Source of the DNA: Plantibacter flavus
Lineage (GTDB): Bacteria; Actinomycetota; Actinomycetes; Actinomycetales; Microbacteriaceae
Assembly: GCF_002024505.1 (NCBI RefSeq)
Contig: NZ_CP019402.1
Coordinates: 2,108,001-2,172,000, forward strand
DNA length: 64,000 nucleotides
Direction of reading: 5' to 3'
Part shown: piece by piece, positions 27,840 through 37,292 of the stretch
Layout of the letters: each line of letters starts with the position of its first letter
Position numbering within the stretch: position 1 is the first letter of the stretch
Notes under the pieces: generated by a model
Told to the model about the DNA's origin: nothing
Databases searched by the model: none
Seen by the model: the letters and a program-made list of their open reading frames with translations, nothing else
Position numbers and translations under genes: made by a program

Positions 27840-28316
27840 ATGGACGCCGATCGCCATCACCGCTTTCAGGGTGCTCTGGTTCGCCCAGCTGGGGAGCAAT
27901 ATCGGCACGGCCTTCGGCGCCCCCGTCGTGTTCGGTGTCAACGCGCTGAGCTTCGTCGTGGCCGTGATCGCCCTCGTCTGGTGGAAGCGACCCTCGCAGA
28001 CGGGTCTCGACGACCACGAGCGTTCGGGGCAGCGTTGCGAGCGGGGTCCGGTACGTCGTGTCCGCGCACCTCGTCCGCCGGATCCTGCTGCGTTCCGCGC
28101 TCTTCGCGCTGCAGCTCACCCTGCCGCAGTGGGTGCGGTCCCGCGGAGCCTCGACCTGCATCCTCATCTTCATGCGCGCGACGGCCACCGGCTCGATCGG
28201 CTGGGGCGTGGCTGCGCAGGGACTCGGCACGCCGCTCGCGTGCAGACACTGCTTCCCGAGCGATCCCCGCCGGACAGGGGCTGCCAGGGCGGAACGTCTT
28301 GATCTCGCGGAGTGAG
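27840..28316 (+). pseudogene. remnant of an MFS_3-type transporter
   Basis: Three pieces of one major-facilitator transporter lie in order but in different frames: FRVLWFAQLGSNIGTA (first helix) fused in frame to FGAPVVFGVNALSFVVAVIALVWW (helix 5-6 region), skipping roughly a hundred residues; then, after frame shifts, AHLVRRILLRSALFALQ, and LPQWVRSRGAS followed by GSIGWGVAAQGLGTPLA, which matches the second-half motif of enterobactin-exporter-like permeases. Two internal deletions and at least one frameshift make it non-functional. It sits against tRNA-Val(CAC), at the left edge of the repeat- and tRNA-rich island. Confidence 0.7.
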
Positions 28317-28361
28317 TCGCCGCAGTGGAGGGTGGTACACCCCGGGCGATGGTGGATGATG

Positions 28362-28434
28362 TGGGCGATACCGGACTCGAACCGATGACCTCTTCCGTGT
28401 GAAGGAAGCGCGCTACCAACTGCGCCAATCGCCC
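28362..28434 (-). tRNA. tRNA-Val (CAC)
   Basis: Complete cloverleaf on the minus strand: acceptor GGGCGAT/ATCGCCC, D-arm GCGC...GCGC, anticodon stem CTTCC/GGAAG with loop TTCACAC giving anticodon CAC (reads GUG), T-loop TTCGAGT, discriminator A. No CCA is encoded. It faces the opposite way from the two plus-strand tRNA arrays. Confidence 0.95.
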
Positions 28435-28544
28435 GCAGGTCGTCCGCACCGGAGAGGTGCCGAACAGCCGCGAGTCACGATACTAGCCGATGGCGGGGGA
28501 CGAACGCACATCGGCGGCGTTGTCGACACCGTACGCACGCCGGT

Positions 28545-28574
28545 TTGAACATCGGTCCCGGTTTCGGCTAGAGT
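28545..28574 (+). promoter_or_regulatory. promoter of the first tRNA Gly-Cys-Val array
   Basis: TTGAAC (28545-28550), 18-base spacer, TAGAGT (28569-28574), 28 bases before tRNA-Gly. The block CGGCTAGAGT recurs before the second array (30289-30298). Confidence 0.6.
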
Positions 28575-28602
28575 CGTTCGAGCACGCAGTGATGCGGGCA
28601 AT

Positions 28603-28674
28603 GCGGATGTGGCGCAGTGGTAGCGCATCACCTTGCCAAGGTGAGGGTCGCGAGTTCGAATCTCGTCATCCGCT
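28603..28674 (+). tRNA. tRNA-Gly (GCC), copy 1
   Basis: Cloverleaf with acceptor GCGGATG/CATCCGC, anticodon stem TCACC/GGTGA and loop TTGCCAA giving GCC, T-loop TTCGAAT, discriminator T. Identical to copy 2 at 30327-30398. Confidence 0.96.
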
Positions 28675-28734
28675 CGAGTGTCAGTGGTGTTGTTCCGGCA
28701 GGAGCCCTACTCGGCAGTGTGTTCGGTCACACAT

Positions 28735-28805
28735 GGTGGCGTGGCCGAGAGGCTAGGCAGCGGCCTGCAAAGCCGTCCACACGGGTTCGAATCCCGTCGC
28801 CACCT
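28735..28805 (+). tRNA. tRNA-Cys (GCA), copy 1
   Basis: Cloverleaf with acceptor GGTGGCG/CGCCACC, anticodon loop CTGCAAA giving GCA, T-loop TTCGAAT, discriminator T as expected for tRNA-Cys. Identical to copy 2 at 30455-30525. Confidence 0.96.
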
Positions 28806-28864
28806 CACCTCAGCAACACAGTTCCACCAGCAACATCCCGGCGTCGTGTCCACACACGCCACCC

Positions 28865-28936
28865 GGGCGATTGGCGCAGCGGTAGCGCGCTTCCCTGACA
28901 CGGAAGAGGTCACTGGTTCGATCCCAGTATCGCCCA
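28865..28936 (+). tRNA. tRNA-Val (GAC), copy 1
   Basis: Cloverleaf with acceptor GGGCGAT/ATCGCCC, anticodon stem CTTCC/GGAAG, loop CTGACAC giving GAC (reads GUC/GUU), T-loop TTCGATC, discriminator A. Identical to copy 2 at 30547-30618. Confidence 0.96.
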
Positions 28937-28941
28937 CCACA

Positions 28942-28968
28942 GAAAGCCTCCGGACACCGGGGGCTTTC
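28942..28968 (+). terminator. terminator of the first tRNA array
   Basis: A 12-bp stem (GAAAGCCTCCGG with CCGGGGGCTTTC, one wobble) and a 3-base loop, 5 bases after tRNA-Val, followed by GTCGTTCG. Confidence 0.75.
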
Positions 28969-29056
28969 GTCGTTCGCGTGCACCTTGGCCGCCCCGCGCC
29001 AAGCAGCCCGGTGACGTCGTATCTCCGCCTGTCGAAACGCCCGCGAGCACCCCTCG

Positions 29057-29280
29057 GGTCCCTGAGCCTGTCGAAGGGCACATGGAGAACCCCCACGAAT
29101 CCGGCACCCTCCCTCCGGTCCCCGAGCCTGTCGAAGGGCACACGGATAACCTCACGAATCCAGCGCTCCTCCTCCCGGTCCCTGAGCCTGTCGAAGGACA
29201 CACGGAGAACCTCACGAGTCCGGCGCCCGTCCTCAGGTCCCTGAGCCTGTCGAAGGGCACATGAGGAGACGTCCACAACC
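29057..29280 (+). repeat. tandem ~60-bp repeats built on a REP-like palindrome half
   Basis: Four units begin at 29057, 29117, 29177 and 29236 with GGTCCCTGAGCCTGTCGAAG (small variations), each followed by a conserved tail GGCACACGGAGAACCTCACG-like segment; period 60, 60 and 59 bases. The last unit is incomplete. The rest of 28969-29329 has no gene. Confidence 0.9.
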
Positions 29281-29329
29281 GCACTGACTCCGCATCTGGA
29301 ATGTCAGTGGTCCATGGTGGACCTGTCCT

Positions 29330-29975
29330 ATGACCGAGACCACCCTCACCGCGATCCGCGCGAGCGACGAGTACGCCGCGCAGCTCGCGGAGTTCTCGGA
29401 CGAGTGGGCGGACCTCCACCGCCAGCAGGCTGTCCTCGACGCACGCAAGGCGCGCCTCCTCGCCCGCTCCGCCGCCTACGCGGACGCCTACGCCGACGCC
29501 ACCGTCCCGGCGATCTTCCCGCCGGCGGAGCGCCAGGCGCTCTCGCGCCGCTCCACCTGCGCGGCCCTCGCGATGGCGACCCGGCATCGACCCCGAGACC
29601 GCAGCACGGATCGCGGTGAACGCGCCGAGCTTCACCCGGATCCTCGTCCAGCCGGAAACCGGTGCGGTCCTCTCCGTCGGCCGGAACCGGTACCGGGTGC
29701 CGGCCGATCTCCAACGTGCGGTGCGGCTTCGGGACGGCACCTGTCGCGCACCAGGCTGCGGCAGACGAGCCCGGGCCTGCGATCTCGATCATTCCGTCGC
29801 GTGGGACGACGGAGGCACCACAGATGTCGACAATCTCGCCTGCCTGTGTCGACATCACCACCGCATGAAGCACCTGCCGGGGTGGAACCTCGACCATCCG
29901 CCGGGCGGGGTCCTCGAGTGGACGACACCCGACGGCAAGCAGTATCGGACCGAGCCAGATCCCGCACCATTCTGA
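29330..29975 (+). pseudogene. DUF222/HNH endonuclease (13E12-type) with large internal deletion
   Basis: The N-terminal ~85 codons (MTETTLTAIRASDEYAAQLA, RQQAVLDARKARLLARSAAY) match the start of DUF222 proteins. At about 29580 the frame shifts and jumps to the end of DUF222 (PGIDPETAARIAVNAPSF) and a complete HNH domain: RDGTCRAPGCGRRARACDLDH, DVDNLACLCRHHHRMKH. Intact relatives are around 400 residues or more, so roughly 200 or more are missing. The HNH motif residues (Asp-His, Asn, His-His) are intact, and an ORF from 29616 could still make a lone 119-residue HNH protein. REP-like palindromes flank it on both sides, and tRNA arrays flank those. Confidence 0.78.
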
Positions 29976-30004
29976 CCCCGCCGACGAAGGCTCCTTCGTG
30001 GGCA

Positions 30005-30069
30005 CTTCGACAGGCTCAGTGACCGGGAGAGGTGTGCCCGACCCGTCTCGGTCACTGAGCCTGTCGAAG
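30005..30069. repeat. REP-like inverted pair (21-bp perfect arms)
   Basis: CTTCGACAGGCTCAGTGACCG-type arm at 30005-30025 and its exact reverse complement at 30049-30069 form a long hairpin. It follows the HNH remnant by 30 bases and uses the same core as the tandem repeats at 29057-29280. Confidence 0.88.
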
Positions 30070-30082
30070 GGTTGCTTGTGGG

Positions 30083-30169
30083 CACTTCGACAAGCTCAGT
30101 GACCAGGAACAAGCTCAGTGACCGGGGGAGGGCCACCGTGCTGCTCCGGTCCCTGAGCCTGTCGAAGGG
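30083..30169. repeat. further REP-like units
   Basis: CACTTCGACAAGCTCAGTGA at 30083-30102, a partial copy AAGCTCAGTGACC at 30111-30123, and an inverted copy GGTCCCTGAGCCTGTCGAAG at 30148-30167. Together with 30005-30069 they fill the gene-free stretch before the second tRNA array. Confidence 0.82.
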
Positions 30170-30292
30170 TGGTTCGACCCTGGACGCCGACGCGCCGGGC
30201 GACATCGATTTTCAGCCCGATTTTCCGCGGAACATCAAGGGTTGGGCCGACTCGCCCGCACCGAGGTGTCAACGAGCGCCGTCAACATCGGC

Positions 30293-30298
30293 TAGAGT
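30293..30298 (+). promoter_or_regulatory. -10 element of the second tRNA array
   Basis: TAGAGT in the context CATCGGCTAGAGTT, 28 bases before tRNA-Gly, the same spacing as in copy 1. The -35 region is less clear (GTCAACG at 30268-30274). Confidence 0.5.
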
Positions 30299-30326
30299 TT
30301 CCAAGCACCCGGAAACGGGATGCAAT

Positions 30327-30398
30327 GCGGATGTGGCGCAGTGGTAGCGCATCACCTTGCCAAGGTGAGGGTCGCGAGTTCGAATCTCGTCATCCGCT
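30327..30398 (+). tRNA. tRNA-Gly (GCC), copy 2
   Basis: Identical over its full length to copy 1 at 28603-28674, and the 12 bases after it (CGAGTGTCAGTG, including part of the 3' trailer) are identical too. Anticodon GCC. Confidence 0.96.
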
Positions 30399-30454
30399 CG
30401 AGTGTCAGTGAGAACGTGCAAGCGTTCCACTCGACAGTGTGTTTCATCACACGT

Positions 30455-30525
30455 GGTGGCGTGGCCGAGAGGCTAGGCAGCGGCCTGCAAAGCCGTCCAC
30501 ACGGGTTCGAATCCCGTCGCCACCT
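30455..30525 (+). tRNA. tRNA-Cys (GCA), copy 2
   Basis: Identical to copy 1 at 28735-28805; the spacer between Gly and Cys differs from copy 1 after the first 12 bases. Anticodon GCA. Confidence 0.96.
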
Positions 30526-30546
30526 CGCTGGCAACACCACTCACCT

Positions 30547-30618
30547 GGGCGATTGGCGCAGCGGTAGCGCGCTTCCCTGACACGGAAGAGGTCACTGGTT
30601 CGATCCCAGTATCGCCCA
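30547..30618 (+). tRNA. tRNA-Val (GAC), copy 2
   Basis: Identical to copy 1 at 28865-28936. The Cys-Val spacer is only 21 bases here against 59 in copy 1. Anticodon GAC. Confidence 0.96.
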
Positions 30619-30625
30619 CAGGAAC

Positions 30626-30660
30626 ACGAAGGGCCCGAGCGAACAGCTCGGGCCCTTCGT
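30626..30660. terminator. strong terminator after the second tRNA array
   Basis: Perfect 15-bp stem (ACGAAGGGCCCGAGC and its complement) with a GAACA loop, followed by CGTTG. It lies between tRNA-Val and the convergent lysoplasmalogenase gene and may serve both strands. Confidence 0.85.
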
Positions 30661-30714
30661 CGTTGCACAGGCCACCTCTTGCGCAGACCACCCGTCGCAC
30701 GCCCGGACGTCCGT

Positions 30715-31398
30715 TCAGACGGCGAGGACCGCCCGCTCCCGGCGACGCAGGACCTCCGCGACGCCCCACACGATGATGCATTGGCCCGCGGCGTATGTCG
30801 CCATGATGATCTCGTCTGCCGCCCAGATCGTCACTGCAGGCACGAAGCGGTCGAGCCCGATCAACGAGTCGGAGACCAGGAACAGCGCACCGCCCACGGC
30901 GATCGTCGGGGTCGTCATCGTGGAAGACGCCGCCATGGCCCCGATCACGACGGCATACAGGACGACCGCCGGATACAGCGCCCCCATGTCCTGCTGACTG
31001 AGGAGCGCGATACCGGCGACGAGCCACACCAGGAACACGAGCGCCCAGACCGGCGGGCGGTTCCTGGTGCGCAGATGCCGCACGAAGAGTAAGACATAAC
31101 CGGCCTGAGCGAGCATGAAGAACAGGATCCCCACGCCGAACGCGAGTTCGCCCGGAACCATGAGGGCGACGTCGCCCAGCCAGCTGCACATGATCGCGAC
31201 GAGCGCGGTGACCGCAGCGGCAGACAGCCGTCGGACCGACCACACGAGCGCCAGCGCGAGGACCAGCATGATGAACGGCTTGGTGAGGAGCGACAGCCAC
31301 TCCTGACCGGAGGCGAGGGCGATGATGTGCACGAGTGCGACCACGGGCAGCGCGGCGAACAGCGCCGTCGCAGCCCCGCTTCTCTGCACAACCGTCAT
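30715..31398 (-). CDS. YhhN/TMEM86 family lysoplasmalogenase-like membrane protein
   Basis: Polytopic membrane protein of 227 residues with about eight hydrophobic segments. Family blocks: LLTKPFIMLVLALAL, CSWLGDVALM (the conserved GD region), FFMLAQAGYVLLFVRHL, GGALFLVSDSLIGLDRF, and YAAGQCIIVWG near the C-terminus. In animals TMEM86 hydrolyses the vinyl-ether bond of lysoplasmalogens; the bacterial role is poorly known. ATG at 31396-31398 is chosen with GGGGGTGG upstream; a TAGAGT -10-like element on the minus strand at 31430-31435 gives a leader of about 25 bases. Divergent from thrS. Confidence 0.85.
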   Translation of the reverse strand: MTVVQRSGAATALFAALPVVALVHIIALASGQEWLSLLTKPFIMLVLALALVWSVRRLSAAAVTALVAIMCSWLGDVALMVPGELAFGVGILFFMLAQAGYVLLFVRHLRTRNRPPVWALVFLVWLVAGIALLSQQDMGALYPAVVLYAVVIGAMAASSTMTTPTIAVGGALFLVSDSLIGLDRFVPAVTIWAADEIIMATYAAGQCIIVWGVAEVLRRRERAVLAV

Positions 31399-31546
31399 CA
31401 GCGCCACCCCCGTCACGTCGTAGGCCTTCACTCTAGCGATGCGCCCGAGCACGAACCATGGCCGCCGACCGCCGGCAGCGTCTCCTCGTCGTGGACGACG
31501 ATAGGCTTGCACGGCCAAGGTTTCACCTGAGAAAGAGAGATCATCC

Positions 31547-33514
31547 GTGAGTGACGGGTTCGCACTGTTCACCGACCGATCCGTGGTCGCCATGCGCGTC
31601 AACGGCGAACTGAAGGACCTCGCCGCCACGGTGACGGAGACGGACACCGTCGAGCCGGTGCACCTCGACTCGCCCGACGGTCTCAACATCCTCCGCCACT
31701 CCGCAGCCCACGTGCTCGCGCAGGCCGTGCAGCAGGTCGACCCGCACGCGAACCTCGGCATCGGCCCGCCGGTCACCGACGGCTTCTACTACGACTTCGA
31801 CGTCGCCGCACCGTTCACGCCTGAGGCGCTCAAGGTGCTGCAGAAGACGATGGACCGCATCATCCGCCAGGGCCAGCGCTTCGTGCGACGCGTCGTCACC
31901 GAAGACGAGGCTCGCGAGGAACTCGCGGGGGAGCCCTACAAGCTCGAGCTGATCGGCCTCAAGGGCGGATCGGCAGCCGACGACGAGAACGTCGAGGTGG
32001 GCGGCGCGGAGCTGACCATCTACGACAACGTCGACCCGAAGACGGGGGAGACGGTCTGGAAGGACCTCTGCCGCGGTCCGCACCTGCCGAACACGCGCAT
32101 GATCGGTAACGGCTGGGCCTTGACGCGTCTCGCCGCGGCGTACTGGCGGGGGAGCGAGAAGAACCCGCAGCTGCAGCGGATCTACGGCACCGCTTGGGCG
32201 ACCAAGGACGAGCTGCGCGCGTATCAGACTCGGATCGAGGAGGCGGCCAAGCGCGACCACCGCAAGCTCGGTGCCGAGCTCGACCTCTTCAGCTTCCCCG
32301 AGGAGATCGGCTCGGGTCTCGCGGTGTTCCACCCCAAGGGCGGCATCATCCGCAACGAGATCGAGAACTACATGCGCGAGCGCCTGCTCGCGTCCGGCTA
32401 CGAGCTGGTGAACACCCCGCACATCACGAAGGGGCACCTGTTCGAGGTCAGCCAGCACCTGGCCTGGTACAAGGACGGCATGTTCCCGGCGATGCACCTC
32501 GACCAGGAGGTCGACGCCGACGGCCACGTCACCCGTCAGGGCCAGGACTACTACCTGAAGCCCATGAACTGCCCGATGCACAACCTGATCTACCGGGCCC
32601 GAGGGCGCAGCTACCGCGAACTGCCGCTCCGACTCGCCGAGTTCGGCACGGTCTACCGGTACGAGAAGAGCGGCACGCTCTCCGGGCTCACGCGCGTCCG
32701 TGGCCTCACGCAGGACGACGCCCACATCTACGTGACCGACGACCAGGTCAAGGACGAGGTCGGCCGCCAGCTGCAGTTCGTCCTGGAGACCCTCCGCGGA
32801 TACGGTCTCGACGACTTCTACCTGGAGCTCTCGACGAAGGACCCCGACAAGTACGTCGGTACCGACGAGGTCTGGGACGAAGCGACCGAGACCCTCCGCC
32901 AGGTGGCGGTCGAGTCCGGTCTCGAACTCGTCCTCGACCCCGCCGGCGCAGCCTTCTACGGTCCGAAGATCTCGGTCCAGGCGCGCGACGCGATCGGCCG
33001 GACCTGGCAGCTGTCCACCGTGCAGCTCGACTTCAACCTCCCCGAGTTGTTCGAGCTGGAGTACACGGCTGCCGACGGCACGCGCAAGCGTCCGGCGATG
33101 ATCCACCGCGCACTCCTCGGCTCGATCGAGCGCTTCTTCGCGATCCTGCTCGAGCACTACGCAGGTGCCTTCCCGGTGTGGCTCGCCCCCGTGCAGGTCG
33201 TCGGTATCCCCGTCTCCGAGCAGTACGAGGAGTTCCTCGGCGGAGTCGTCGCCGAGCTGCGCTCGTCCGGGGTCCGTGCGGAACTCGACGCCTCCGACGA
33301 TCGGATGCAGAAGAAGATCCGGAACCACACCAAGGCGAAGACCCCCCTGCAGCTGATCGTCGGCGAGGAGGACCAGGCCAACGGCGCGGTGAGCTTCCGA
33401 TTCCGCGACGGCACCCAGGAGAACGGTGTCCCGGTCGCCGACGCCGTGCGCCGAATCCGCGCCGCCATCGCTGCGAAACTGCAGGTGAACACCGCAGCGG
33501 ATCTGCCGGCATGA
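31547..33514 (+). CDS. thrS: threonyl-tRNA synthetase
   Basis: Class II aminoacyl-tRNA synthetase of 655 residues. After a short N-terminal TGS-like part come the editing domain ([34 protein letters not shown]), the catalytic core with motif 2 (FRTRYRYE-type: [23 protein letters not shown] in the sequence) and the zinc-binding NCPMH, and the anticodon-binding domain ([18 protein letters not shown]). Start GTG at 31547; TAGGCT at 31502-31507 is a likely -10, leaving a leader of about 33 bases with GAGAAAGAGAGA as a purine-rich ribosome-binding region. No T-box element fits in this short leader. Stop overlaps the HIT gene (ATGA). Confidence 0.97.
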   Translation: MSDGFALFTDRSVVAMRVNGELKDLAATVTETDTVEPVHLDSPDGLNILRHSAAHVLAQAVQQVDPHANLGIGPPVTDGFYYDFDVAAPFTPEALKVLQKTMDRIIRQGQRFVRRVVTEDEAREELAGEPYKLELIGLKGGSAADDENVEVGGAELTIYDNVDPKTGETVWKDLCRGPHLPNTRMIGNGWALTRLAAAYWRGSEKNPQLQRIYGTAWATKDELRAYQTRIEEAAKRDHRKLGAELDLFSFPEEIGSGLAVFHPKGGIIRNEIENYMRERLLASGYELVNTPHITKGHLFEVSQHLAWYKDGMFPAMHLDQEVDADGHVTRQGQDYYLKPMNCPMHNLIYRARGRSYRELPLRLAEFGTVYRYEKSGTLSGLTRVRGLTQDDAHIYVTDDQVKDEVGRQLQFVLETLRGYGLDDFYLELSTKDPDKYVGTDEVWDEATETLRQVAVESGLELVLDPAGAAFYGPKISVQARDAIGRTWQLSTVQLDFNLPELFELEYTAADGTRKRPAMIHRALLGSIERFFAILLEHYAGAFPVWLAPVQVVGIPVSEQYEEFLGGVVAELRSSGVRAELDASDDRMQKKIRNHTKAKTPLQLIVGEEDQANGAVSFRFRDGTQENGVPVADAVRRIRAAIAAKLQVNTAADLPA

Positions 33515-34071
33515 CCCCGGGCACCGAGCCGGAGTCGTTCGAATCGATCGACACCTCCCACCTGGTGGGCGTCCCGGACGCGTTCCAGCGTCTCTGGACG
33601 CCCCACCGGATGGTCTACATCAAGCAGGGCCAACCATCCGACGACGGTTGTCCGTTCTGCATCGCGCCGACGCTCGACGACGAGTCAGCGCTCATCGTGC
33701 ATCGGGGCGAGCACGCCTTCGTGCTGCTGAACCTCTTCCCGTACAACTCCGGGCATCTGCTCGTCTGCCCGTACCGCCACGTCGCGATGTACGACGACGC
33801 GACGACGGAGGAGGTCGCCGAGATCGGCGCTCTGACGCAGACGGCGATGCGGGTCGTCCGGTCCGTCTCGAGGAACGACGGTTTCAACCTCGGCATGAAC
33901 CAGGGTGCCGTGGCCGGCGCCGGGATCGCGGCGCACCTGCACCAGCACATCGTGCCGCGCTGGGCGACGGACGCCAACTTCTTCCCGATCATCGCCCAGA
34001 CCAAGGCGCTCCCGCAGCTGCTCGGCGACGTCCGGCAGTCGATCGCGGACGCCTGGCCGACCTCGGCCTGA
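33511..34071 (+). CDS. HIT domain protein (Ap4A phosphorylase-like)
   Basis: HIT-superfamily nucleotide hydrolase/transferase of 186 residues. The histidine triad [10 protein letters not shown] is at residues 142-151, preceded by CPFC (Cys47/Cys50) and [17 protein letters not shown]. Its mycobacterial equivalent in the same position after thrS (Rv2613c) is a diadenosine tetraphosphate phosphorylase, which fits with dinucleotide by-products of aminoacyl-tRNA synthetases. ATG at 33511 overlaps the thrS stop by four bases. An 11-bp stem terminator follows at 34079-34104. Confidence 0.93.
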   Translation: MTPGTEPESFESIDTSHLVGVPDAFQRLWTPHRMVYIKQGQPSDDGCPFCIAPTLDDESALIVHRGEHAFVLLNLFPYNSGHLLVCPYRHVAMYDDATTEEVAEIGALTQTAMRVVRSVSRNDGFNLGMNQGAVAGAGIAAHLHQHIVPRWATDANFFPIIAQTKALPQLLGDVRQSIADAWPTSA

Positions 34072-34078
34072 TCCGGCG

Positions 34079-34104
34079 TGGGCCGGTCCAGGTGGACCGG
34101 CCCA
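34079..34104 (+). terminator. terminator of thrS-HIT operon
   Basis: Perfect 11-bp stem (TGGGCCGGTCC/GGACCGGCCCA) with AGGT loop, 7 bases after the HIT stop. Confidence 0.8.
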
Positions 34105-34169
34105 GCCAAGTCCAATTTCCGGCCTGTGGACGGAGCACCGTCAGGCCACCCGGCGGTACGCTCGCCGTC

Positions 34170-35075
<906 letters not shown>

Positions 35076-35105
35076 CCCCGCGTCCGCCCTGAACCAGGTG
35101 ACGTC

Positions 35106-35702
35106 GTGACCGGGGCGGCACGCGTCGGCGTCCTCGCCCTGCAAGGGGACTTCCGCGAGCATGCGGCCGTCCTCACCGGCCTCGGGGCGGACGTCAGCCT
35201 CATCAGGCGTCCCTCGGAACTGACCGGCATCGACGGACTCGTCCTGCCCGGCGGCGAGTCGAGCGTGATGGACAAGCTCGCTCGCTCCTTCGACCTCGCC
35301 GGACCGTTGCGCGAAGCGATCACCGCCGGGTTGCCCGTGTACGGCACCTGCGCCGGGCTCATCCTCCTAGCCGACCGGATCCTCGACGGGATCGCCGGCC
35401 AGCAGAGTCTCGGCGGGCTCGACGTCTCGGTCCGGCGCAACGCCTTCGGGTCGCAGCTCGACTCCTTCGAGACGGACCTGTCGATCCCGGTCCTCGGCGA
35501 CCCGCCCGTGCACGCCGTGTTCATCCGCGCGCCGGTGGTCGAAGCCGCCGGTCCGTCGGTGACACCCCTCGCCTCGCTGCCCGACGGTCGGATGGTCGCC
35601 GTCGAGCAGGGTAGCCTCCTCGGCACGTCCTTCCATCCCGAGGTCACGGGAGACACCCGTTTCCACGCCTACTTCCTCGACAAGGTCGAGCGATCCCGCT
35701 GA
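35106..35702 (+). CDS. pdxT: PLP synthase glutaminase subunit PdxT
   Basis: Class I glutamine amidotransferase of 198 residues that supplies ammonia to PdxS. N-terminus [13 protein letters not shown] is the family hallmark; the triad is Cys82 in [12 protein letters not shown] plus His and Glu in [12 protein letters not shown] start at 35106. Same transcription unit as pdxS. Confidence 0.96.
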   Translation: MTGAARVGVLALQGDFREHAAVLTGLGADVSLIRRPSELTGIDGLVLPGGESSVMDKLARSFDLAGPLREAITAGLPVYGTCAGLILLADRILDGIAGQQSLGGLDVSVRRNAFGSQLDSFETDLSIPVLGDPPVHAVFIRAPVVEAAGPSVTPLASLPDGRMVAVEQGSLLGTSFHPEVTGDTRFHAYFLDKVERSR

Positions 35703-35801
35703 GGCGCTGGCGCCCGATCCCGTGGCCCGTCGCGGCGTGATCGCGAGTTCCGGGTCGCTGGCCTAGACTGGTCAGGTTCTTTTCACGCAGTTAGGGAGCA
35801 C

Positions 35802-36563
35802 ATGTCCGGACACTCCAAGTGGGCGACGACCAAGCACAAGAAGGCGGTCATCGACGGCCGTCGCGCGAAGTCGTTCGCCAAGCTCATCAAGAACATCGAG
35901 GTCGCGGCCAAGATGGGCGGCGCAGACCTCGCGGGCAACCCGACGCTGCAGGACGCCATCCAGAAGGCGAAGAAGACCTCGGTCCCGAACGACAACATCG
36001 ACCGCGCCGTCAAGCGCGGTGCCGGCCTCACCGGTGAGGTCGTCGACTACACCACGATCATGTACGAGGGCTACGGTCCGAACGGCGTCGCCCTGCTCGT
36101 CGAGTGCCTCACCGACAACAAGAACCGTGCAGCAGCCGATGTCCGGACGCTGATGTCCCGCAACGGCGGCACCATGGCCGATCCGGGCTCCGTCGCCTAC
36201 AACTTCCAGCGCAAGGGCCTCATCGTCGTCCAGGCCGAGGGGACCACGGAGGACGACGTCCTCGGCGCCGTCCTCGATGCGGGCGCAGAAGAGGTGAACA
36301 CCGAGGGCGAGACCTTCGAGGTCGTCACCGAGCCGAGCGACATGGTCGCGACCCGGACCGCCCTGCAAGAGGCCGGTATCGATTACGACTCCGCCGATGT
36401 CGCCTTCGTCCCGAACCTCAAGGTCGAGATCGACGCCGACACGGCGCGCAAGATCTTCAAGCTGATCGACGCTCTCGAGGACAACGACGACGTCCAGAAC
36501 ATCTACAGCAACTTCGACCTCACCCCCGAGGTGCAGGCCGAGCTGGAGGCCGACGACGAGTAG
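35802..36563 (+). CDS. yebC: YebC/PmpR family regulator (TACO1-like)
   Basis: Protein of 253 residues with the family start [24 protein letters not shown], three alpha/beta domains and the block [19 protein letters not shown]. Members were described as DNA-binding regulators; recent work on YebC and TACO1 homologues supports a role in translation of proline-rich stretches. ATG at 35802 with AGGGAG at 35792-35797; TAGACT at 35764-35769 is a good -10. Precedes ruvCAB as in most actinobacteria. Confidence 0.95.
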   Translation: MSGHSKWATTKHKKAVIDGRRAKSFAKLIKNIEVAAKMGGADLAGNPTLQDAIQKAKKTSVPNDNIDRAVKRGAGLTGEVVDYTTIMYEGYGPNGVALLVECLTDNKNRAAADVRTLMSRNGGTMADPGSVAYNFQRKGLIVVQAEGTTEDDVLGAVLDAGAEEVNTEGETFEVVTEPSDMVATRTALQEAGIDYDSADVAFVPNLKVEIDADTARKIFKLIDALEDNDDVQNIYSNFDLTPEVQAELEADDE

Positions 36564-36591
36564 TCCGGCACCCGTGCCGCGCGAAGCCCGT

Positions 36592-36607
36592 TCGAACGGA
36601 TGTACGA
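36592..36607. promoter_or_regulatory. SOS-like box upstream of ruvCAB
   Basis: TCGAACGGATGTACGA matches the TCGAAC-N4-GTTCGA consensus with one mismatch in the second half-site (GTACGA). It lies 52 bases before the ruvC ATG. ruvCAB is LexA-controlled in mycobacteria, which supports the call. Distance to the -10 (36648-36653) is larger than for the box at 10538. Confidence 0.6.
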
Positions 36608-36659
36608 CACTCCGCCCTCGCGGAGCGTCCGGCGCATCGCCCGCGCTTAGGGTCGGAAC

Positions 36660-37292
36660 ATGACTCTGCGTGTCCTCGGCATCGACCCCGGCCTGACCCG
36701 ATGCGGGGTGGGGGTCGTCGACGTCCTGCCGGGACGGCAGGCCACGATGGTCGAGTACGGCGTCATCCGGACGGACGCGCACGCCCCACTCGAGCAGCGA
36801 CTCCTCATGATCGCGCAGGGTATCGCCGCGGCGATCGAGCGCACTTCGCCGACCGCGATGGCCGTCGAGCGGGTGTTCGCGCAACACAACGTCCGGACGG
36901 TCATGGGCACCGCCCAGGCGAGTGGGCTCGCACTGCACGCTGCGGCCGCGAACGGGATCCCCGTCGGCCTGCACACCCCGAGTGAGGTCAAGGCCGCGGT
37001 GACCGGATACGGCCGGGCGGACAAGCTCCAGGTGCAGACCATGGTCGCCCGGATCCTCGGTCTCGACGAACTCCCGAAGCCGGCTGACGCCGCCGATGCG
37101 CTCGCACTCGCGATCTGCCACGCCTGGCGACCCGTCGTGTCGACGGCAGCGACAACCGTCGGCGCTCCGCCGCAGGGGAATGGAGCACTCACTCCGGCCC
37201 AGCGTGCGTGGGCGGCGGCGGAACGCGGCGGCGCTCCGCGCGAGGCGGCCGGCCGGGCCCGGGCAGCGCGGAGCCCTAGGCTGGAAGCATGA
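36660..37292 (+). CDS. ruvC: Holliday junction endonuclease RuvC
   Basis: RuvC resolvase of 210 residues, RNase H fold. Catalytic acids: Asp in [13 protein letters not shown], Glu in [13 protein letters not shown], and the C-terminal [17 protein letters not shown]-terminal extension of about 40 Ala/Arg/Gly-rich residues (after residue 165) goes beyond the catalytic core, as is common in actinobacteria. TAGGGT at 36648-36653 followed by six bases and ATG indicates a leaderless transcript. The 3' end overlaps ruvA by four bases. Confidence 0.96.
   Translation: MTLRVLGIDPGLTRCGVGVVDVLPGRQATMVEYGVIRTDAHAPLEQRLLMIAQGIAAAIERTSPTAMAVERVFAQHNVRTVMGTAQASGLALHAAAANGIPVGLHTPSEVKAAVTGYGRADKLQVQTMVARILGLDELPKPADAADALALAICHAWRPVVSTAATTVGAPPQGNGALTPAQRAWAAAERGGAPREAAGRARAARSPRLEA

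Noticed and set aside
28490..28898. Short plus-strand ORFs across the first tRNA array
   Set aside because: They read through tRNA genes; identical frames appear over the second array only because the tRNA sequences are the same.
29057..29280. The 60-bp repeats as a CRISPR array
   Set aside because: The repeats are contiguous with period 60 and conserved throughout, with no unique spacers of constant size, and no cas genes are near. They share their core with palindromic REP-like units elsewhere in the island.
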